Assembly: GCA_012271125.1 (NCBI GenBank)
Contig: JAAXHB010000041.1
Coordinates: 1 to 17,987 of the forward strand
Reading direction: 5' to 3'
Length of the DNA: 17,987 nt
DNA from: Actinomycetota bacterium
Lineage (GTDB): Bacteria; Actinomycetota; Acidimicrobiia; Acidimicrobiales; Aldehydirespiratoraceae
The notes under the pieces were generated by a model, which ran no database searches, was not told the DNA's origin, and was given only the letters and a program-made list of their open reading frames with translations. Below, piece after piece: positions 14,341 through 17,987 of the stretch (within the stretch, counting starts at the first letter, position 1; the number at the start of each line of letters is the position of its first letter). The position numbers and the translations under genes are program-made.

Positions 14341-15741
14341 CTACGGCAGCACGTCTAAATATTCGGCGATGTCCCAATCCGACACGGTGTGCAAGAACCG
14401 CTCCCATTCGTCGTTCTTGTAATGCATGAACACCTTGTACATCTCGCCGACCAATGCATCCTTGACGACATCGTCGTTGCGCAATGCCTCAAGCGCCTCG
14501 CCTAGCGTCAACGGAATCTTCGAGACATCCTTGCCAGCCTCCATCGCCTCATAAATATTGCGCTCCTCAGGCTCGCCCGGGTCCAAAGCACGGTCCAAGC
14601 CGTCGTCCATTGCCTTCAACAGCCCGGCGAACGACAAATACGGGTTCACCGAACTATCCACCGAGCGATACTCAAACCGCCCCGGCGCGCTGACTCGCAA
14701 CGCCGTCGTGCGGTTCTGAAAACCCCAGTCGGCAAACACCGGTGCCCAAAAACCCGTGTCCCAGAGCCGCCGATACGAGTTCACCGTCGGCGAAGTCAGA
14801 CACGTCAACGCCCGCACATGCTCCAAAATCCCACCAATCGCCTTAAGCCCAACCGGACCCGGCAGCTGCGGATTGTCGCCCTCAGGCAAGAACTTGTTGT
14901 TCCCGTCGGCGTCCCACAGCGAAATGTTGTGATGGCACCCATTGGCCGACACACCCATAAAAGGCTTGGGCATAAAGCAAGGAAACGCCCCCAACTCACG
15001 CCCAACCTGCTTGCACACCTGACGATACGTGCTGAGCCGATCCGCGGTCAGCTCCGCCCGGTCAAAATTGAAGTTCAGCTCCAGCTGCCCAGGCGCATCT
15101 TCATGGTCGCCCTGGATCATGTCAAGCCCCATAGCCTCGCAATACTGCACAACCTTGTGAATCAGCGGCTGCAGCTCCGCGAACTGATCAATGTGATAAC
15201 AATTCGGTTTGGTCAACCCCTCAACAGTGGGCTTGCCGTCAGCGTCAGCTTTGAGCCACATCATCTCCGGCTCACAACCAGCCCGCAAATGCAGCCCATG
15301 CTTGGCCTCGAATTCATCGTGAATGCGCTTGAGATTGCCTCGACAATCCGAGGTCAAAAACGCCCCGCCATCAACCTCCTCCTCACGCCCCCGAAACAAT
15401 GTGCACCAAACCCGAGCCGTCTTGGAATCCCACGGCAACGGCATAAACGTCTCGGGCTCAGCAATCCCAACCAACTCCCGAGCCTCAGGCCCATAACCGA
15501 TGTAGTTACCGTGCCGGTCGATAAACAGATTCGCCGTCGACCCATACACCAGCTGAAAACCCTTGCGGGCAATCATCCCGAAATGCTTCGCCGGAATGCC
15601 CTTGCCCATAATCCGCCCGGTCACCGAAATGAACTGGCAATACAAATAGGCAATGCCGTCGGCGGCGATACGAGCCTCAACCTCGGCGATCTGAGCCTCA
15701 CGACCATCGGCGTTTACAAACTTCTCAAGGTCAGTAGCCAT
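14341..15741 (-). CDS. Glutamine-synthetase-family ligase (GlnT/GmaS-like)
   Basis: This 466-residue enzyme belongs to the glutamine synthetase superfamily, which joins the gamma-carboxyl of glutamate to ammonia or an amine with ATP. The N-terminal beta-grasp domain is followed by catalytic motifs: RAGCEPEMMWLK, GDHEDAPGQLELNFNF, NGCHHNISLW where GS normally has GSGMHxHxSL, TVNSYRRLW, and RFEYRSVDSSVNPYLSFAGL. The second His of the nucleotide-loop motif is replaced by Asn. I chose ATG at 15739-15741 because MATDLEKF follows a good AAGGA eight bases upstream; the frame opens 30 codons earlier with no ribosome site. It heads a glxBCD-like cluster, so it may make gamma-glutamylmethylamide or another gamma-glutamylamide rather than glutamine. 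Not ordinary GlnA. Confidence 0.88.
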   Translation of the reverse strand: MATDLEKFVNADGREAQIAEVEARIAADGIAYLYCQFISVTGRIMGKGIPAKHFGMIARKGFQLVYGSTANLFIDRHGNYIGYGPEARELVGIAEPETFMPLPWDSKTARVWCTLFRGREEEVDGGAFLTSDCRGNLKRIHDEFEAKHGLHLRAGCEPEMMWLKADADGKPTVEGLTKPNCYHIDQFAELQPLIHKVVQYCEAMGLDMIQGDHEDAPGQLELNFNFDRAELTADRLSTYRQVCKQVGRELGAFPCFMPKPFMGVSANGCHHNISLWDADGNNKFLPEGDNPQLPGPVGLKAIGGILEHVRALTCLTSPTVNSYRRLWDTGFWAPVFADWGFQNRTTALRVSAPGRFEYRSVDSSVNPYLSFAGLLKAMDDGLDRALDPGEPEERNIYEAMEAGKDVSKIPLTLGEALEALRNDDVVKDALVGEMYKVFMHYKNDEWERFLHTVSDWDIAEYLDVLP

Positions 15742-15788
15742 TGAGCATCCTTTCGTCGGCACACGTTGCTGCGTCTGGAGCTGTGTCA

Positions 15789-15805
15789 ATATTTGGGTCA
15801 AATAT
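15789..15805. promoter_or_regulatory. Perfect dyad ATATTTG-GGT-CAAATAT upstream of the ligase gene
   Basis: A 17-base sequence with perfect 7-base arms and a 3-base centre lies 48 bases before the ligase ATG. It overlaps the most AT-rich stretch of the divergent intergenic region, where a promoter would be expected. It looks like an operator for a dimeric repressor, but no regulator gene is in the window and no family can be named. Confidence 0.5.
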
Positions 15806-15849
15806 ATTGCGCGCGCCGCATTTGCCACCAATCGACGACAACTTCAAAA

Positions 15850-15865
15850 TGTGACGGATGTCACA
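15850..15865. promoter_or_regulatory. CRP-type palindrome TGTGACGGATGTCACA
   Basis: TGTGA-N6-TCACA is the textbook consensus of CRP-family regulators, and actinobacterial CRP/Cmr proteins use the same half-sites. Both half-sites are exact and the arms pair for six bases each. The centre lies about 50 bases upstream of the predicted paaI start and about 116 bases upstream of the ligase start, so it could control either side of the divergent pair. Confidence 0.6.
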
Positions 15866-15895
15866 AACGACTTCAGACATTTGTGCAAATTTGCC

Positions 15896-15901
15896 TAACC
15901 T
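15896..15901 (+). promoter_or_regulatory. Likely -10 box of a leaderless paaI transcript
   Basis: TAACCT fits the actinobacterial TANNNT -10 pattern and ends six bases before the GTG start of paaI at 15908, exactly where transcription would begin on the start codon. There is no Shine-Dalgarno before that GTG. The -35 (TTCAGA, 15872-15877) is weak, which fits an activator-dependent promoter. Confidence 0.4.
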
Positions 15902-15907
15902 GAACTT

Positions 15908-16333
15908 GTGGCTGATTCCGCCGACGCTGCCAAATGGGCTGAAGACCTGTGGCGCAACGACCGAGTCGCCGGCGAACTAGATGTTGAGTTCGTCGCTAGC
16001 AGCTTGGGGCACACAACCGTGCGTATGGTCGTGCGCGACAACATGATCAACGGTGCCGGCAGCTGCCACGGCGGGGTCATTTTCACGCTGGCAGATATTG
16101 CCTTTCAAGGCGCTTGCAACAGCCACGGCAGGCTGACCGTGTCAGGCGGCGCGACTATTGATTACGCCCGCCCAGCCAAACTCGGCGACACCCTCGTCGC
16201 CGAGTGCGCAGAGCGTTTTCGCACCAAATCCGGCGGAACTTACGACGTGACCGTCACCCGTGAAGCCGACAACGCCCTCGTTGCCATCTTCCGTGGCCAG
16301 GCCCGAGAGCTAGTCCTGCGTCAAAACACTTAG
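15908..16333 (+). CDS. paaI: PaaI-type acyl-CoA thioesterase
   Basis: This 141-residue hot-dog-fold thioesterase hydrolyses (hydroxy)phenylacetyl-CoA and dead-end CoA esters of the phenylacetate route to free CoA. The PaaI signature NGAGSCHGGVIFTLADIAFQ followed by GACNSHG (about 49-74) is complete, with the catalytic Asp in LAD, and the second half keeps SGGATIDYARPAKLGDTLVAE. Start is GTG at 15908; no ribosome site is seen and a TANNNT box is six bases away, so the message may be leaderless. It precedes paaA by about 80 bases in the same direction and points away from the ligase cluster. Length is typical for the family (about 140). Confidence 0.92.
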   Translation: MADSADAAKWAEDLWRNDRVAGELDVEFVASSLGHTTVRMVVRDNMINGAGSCHGGVIFTLADIAFQGACNSHGRLTVSGGATIDYARPAKLGDTLVAECAERFRTKSGGTYDVTVTREADNALVAIFRGQARELVLRQNT

Positions 16334-16356
16334 ACACTTACTGGGACACTTACTGG
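16333..16356. repeat. 12-bp perfect tandem repeat at the end of paaI
   Basis: GACACTTACTGG occurs twice in a row (16333-16344 and 16345-16356), beginning in the paaI stop codon. The preceding ACACTTA is a partial extra copy. No terminator function is evident. Confidence 0.85.
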
Positions 16357-16416
16357 CACCGCTGACAATCACACACATGCCAGCGCGCTAGCAGTTACTT
16401 ATACCTTTTGGTACTG

Positions 16417-17325
16417 ATGCGCTCTTGGGATTCGATGGCTGATTTCGAGGCTTTTCTCGACAACGGCGGGCTGGTCGAAGCCAAAGACGACATGCCCGAC
16501 GCCTACCGCACTGAGGTGTTTCGCTTCATTCGCATGCATGCCAACAGCGAACTCATGGGCGGCCTCACCGAACGCGACTGGATTCCCCGAGCCCCAGGAC
16601 TGCGTACGAAACAATCCGCTCTCGCCAAAACTCAAGACGAGATCGGCCACGCCCATCTGCTCTATATGGTCGCCGCCGACATGGGCGTACAAAGCCGTGC
16701 CGAAATGCTCGAGGACCTGTTCTCAGGCAAGGGTCGCTTTCATAATGTCTTCCATTACAAGGCCCACACCTGGGGCGACCAGATCGCAATCTCATATTTA
16801 GTCGACGCAGCAGCTCTTGCTAGCCAACAGGCCGTGTTTAAGAACTGCAGCTACGGGCCATATAAGCGCATCTTGAAACGAATCATCGCCGAAGAGGGTT
16901 TTCACATGCGCCGAGGCGAGGAGATGGTGCTGCGAATGTCCCAAGGCACGTCTGCTCAGCGTGAACTGTTTCAAGAAGCGCTCAATCGCTGGTGGCTGCC
17001 CGCGCTGCAACTCTTCGGGCCCGATTCCAAACCCGACGACTTATTGCTGCGCTGGCATATCAAGTCCGAACGCAACGAGGTGCTGCGAGACCGCTGGGTT
17101 CAGAAGTATGTGCCGCTGTTGCAGAGCTACGGGTTTACTATTCCTGACCCTGATTTGCATCAAAACGACGACGACCGCTGGGTTGTCGGTGAGATTGACT
17201 GGGCACCGCTAGAAGCGACGATGGCAAACACCGGCCCAGACAGCGAACGTCGCATCCGTGAAGCTCGTGAGAACTGGGAGAACGCTGCCTGGGTTCGCGA
17301 CGCCCTCGACAGAGTTGCTGCATGA
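16417..17325 (+). CDS. paaA: 1,2-phenylacetyl-CoA epoxidase, catalytic subunit PaaA
   Basis: PaaA is the diiron oxygenase subunit that epoxidises phenylacetyl-CoA. The protein (302 residues from ATG 16417) has the ferritin-like core with MPDAYRTEVFRFI, HANSELMGGLTERDWIPRAP with the first Glu, AKTQDEIGHAHLLYMVAADM with the ExxH pair, the WGDQ segment, and the second ligand motif IIAEEGFHMRRGEEM. It is noticeably diverged from the proteobacterial/corynebacterial type (HANSELMGGL and QDEIGHAHLLYM in place of HAHSEIVGM and QDEAGHGLYLYS). TTG at 16408 is a possible longer start, but it would overlap the -10-like TACCTT (16402-16407), and ATG 16417 is preferred. The end overlaps paaD by four bases. 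PaaA is firm; substrate may be another aryl-CoA. Confidence 0.88.
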   Translation: MRSWDSMADFEAFLDNGGLVEAKDDMPDAYRTEVFRFIRMHANSELMGGLTERDWIPRAPGLRTKQSALAKTQDEIGHAHLLYMVAADMGVQSRAEMLEDLFSGKGRFHNVFHYKAHTWGDQIAISYLVDAAALASQQAVFKNCSYGPYKRILKRIIAEEGFHMRRGEEMVLRMSQGTSAQRELFQEALNRWWLPALQLFGPDSKPDDLLLRWHIKSERNEVLRDRWVQKYVPLLQSYGFTIPDPDLHQNDDDRWVVGEIDWAPLEATMANTGPDSERRIREARENWENAAWVRDALDRVAA

Positions 17326-17753
17326 GTGCTGCCGTCTGGAACGCCTTAAGAAACGTCGACGACCCGGAATACCCCGGAATCAGCGTCGTTGATATGGGCA
17401 TGATCTCCAACGTCACAATCACCGGCAGCACTGCTCAAGTGGAGTTTCTGCCGACCTTCAGCGGCTGTCCTGCACTGGCATTCATCGAAACAGATATCAG
17501 AACTGCCGTGCTAGGCGTTGATGGCATCAACCAAGTTGAAGTCACGCACCGTCATGGAATCTGGGACACCTCAAGATTGAGTCCTCACGCTCTGCAAGTC
17601 ATGAAAAAGAACTTCACTATTGCGGTTGCTCCTGGCGGATGCCCTCGATGTGGCGCGGAGCTGCAACTTCAATCAGAGTTCGGGCCGGTGCGCTGCCGTG
17701 CCATCTACCGCTGCGAGTCTTGTGTCGAAGCCGTTGAGGTGATGCGCCGGTGA
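17322..17753 (+). CDS. paaD: 1,2-phenylacetyl-CoA epoxidase accessory protein PaaD
   Basis: PaaD is a MIP18/DUF59-family protein needed for maturation of the Paa epoxidase, probably in iron or iron-sulfur insertion. The 143 residues show the DUF59 part (DDPEYPGISVVDMGMI ... FLPTFSGCPALAFIE, with Cys49) and a C-terminal zinc ribbon with Cys107, Cys110, Cys125, Cys131 and Cys134 (CPRCG ... RC ... CESC). The ATG at 17322 overlaps the paaA stop in an ATGA, and its own TGA overlaps the next GTG, so the three genes are coupled. Finding paaD directly after paaA, before paaB, differs from the common paaABCDE order. Length is close to the usual 150-165. Confidence 0.9.
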   Translation: MSAAVWNALRNVDDPEYPGISVVDMGMISNVTITGSTAQVEFLPTFSGCPALAFIETDIRTAVLGVDGINQVEVTHRHGIWDTSRLSPHALQVMKKNFTIAVAPGGCPRCGAELQLQSEFGPVRCRAIYRCESCVEAVEVMRR

Positions 17754-17987
17754 AGACCTACGAAGTTTTTCTTTCGTCGGGAACGCGAGGTGAAATGGTT
17801 CACGCCGGCAGTATCGAAGCTGCTGACGACGAAACGGCTCTTCTGTTGGCACGGGAGTCTTATGCCCGCCGAGCCGAAGGTGAACGAATGTGGCTTTTGT
17901 GCCGAGACCATCTTGTCGAAGCCGACGACGATTTCATTACGCCAAACATCGATAAGCCCCATCGTCACAGCGACGGCCAACTTGTAG
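17750..17987 (+). CDS. paaB: 1,2-phenylacetyl-CoA epoxidase subunit PaaB (3' end beyond window)
   Basis: From GTG at 17750, overlapping the paaD stop as GTGA, an open frame runs to the end of the window: MKTYEVFLSSGTRGEMVHAG, then SIEAADDETALLLARESYAR followed by RAEGERMWLLCRDHLVEA. This is the PaaB pattern (YEVF, HxGSxxAAD, ALxxAREsYxRRxEG, WxV). PaaB is a small structural subunit, about 95 residues, that bridges PaaAC dimers; 79 residues are visible, so the protein is nearly complete. It is the third gene of the coupled paaA-paaD-paaB string, and paaC and paaE would be expected next. Confidence 0.88.
   Translation, partial: MKTYEVFLSSGTRGEMVHAGSIEAADDETALLLARESYARRAEGERMWLLCRDHLVEADDDFITPNIDKPHRHSDGQLV

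Noticed and set aside
14341..15741. Ordinary glutamine synthetase GlnA
   Set aside because: Motifs differ from GlnA and the gene heads a glxBCD/mgsABC-like cluster.
14818..15744. 308-codon open frame on the plus strand
   Set aside because: Antisense shadow of the GS-family ligase, whose catalytic motifs are intact.

Overview
The window looks like a chromosomal piece of a high-GC actinobacterium, most likely a member of the Acidimicrobiia (probably aquatic). This is an inference from four things: the classic rpsP-khpA-rimM-trmD-rplS order with an S16 carrying a long acidic tail, frequent GTG starts, SLH-like modules of the 'GCGDGxRFCPNDxVTxxQMAAFLVR' type that I associate with that class, and a Paa epoxidase operon. 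No tRNA, rRNA, insertion sequence, prophage or CRISPR array is visible.

Layout. 1-2505 (minus): ribosomal/tRNA-modification operon rpsP, khpA, rimM, trmD and the start of rplS. 2652-7291 (minus): two tandem paralogous secreted proteins with SLH-like modules, Ig-like domains and RCC1-type beta-propeller repeats (7 repeats in one, 14 in the other). 7362-8376 (minus): an overlapping pair of unrecognised genes, by eye AT-richer than their surroundings. 8510-9097 (minus): pyrE. 9152-15741 (minus): a six-gene nitrogen/amine cluster of glutamine-synthetase-like ligase, class-II amidotransferase (GlxB/MgsA-like), GXGXG protein (GlxC/MgsB-like), FMN/Fe-S glutamate-synthase-like protein (GlxD/MgsC-like), an unrecognised 149-aa protein and a DAO-family FAD oxidoreductase. 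15908-17987 (plus): paaI, then paaA-paaD-paaB in overlapping order, running off the window.

Main observation. Both surface-protein genes carry a G homopolymer at the same place, just after the signal peptide, inside an 89/90-bp block that is otherwise identical. The upstream gene has G9 and is in frame. The downstream gene has G10, which cuts its signal peptide off from the rest of the protein. Right after the tract a palindrome, AATTAGCTAATT, supplies a stop codon in each wrong frame. This is the design expected of a slipped-strand (phase-variable) ON/OFF switch in a pair of surface proteins; the dull alternative is a homopolymer sequencing error.

How the genes work together. The glx/mgs-like cluster resembles the split glutamate synthase plus GS-like ligase of glnT-glxBCD or of the N-methylglutamate pathway, here paired with one sarcosine-oxidase-like FAD enzyme and an unknown small protein instead of the four-subunit MgdABCD. 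It is divergent from the phenylacetate genes. The shared intergenic region holds a perfect CRP-type palindrome (TGTGA-N6-TCACA) and a second perfect dyad nearer the ligase gene. Short tandem duplications are unusually frequent in the window (rimM start, FAD oxidoreductase, several spacers).
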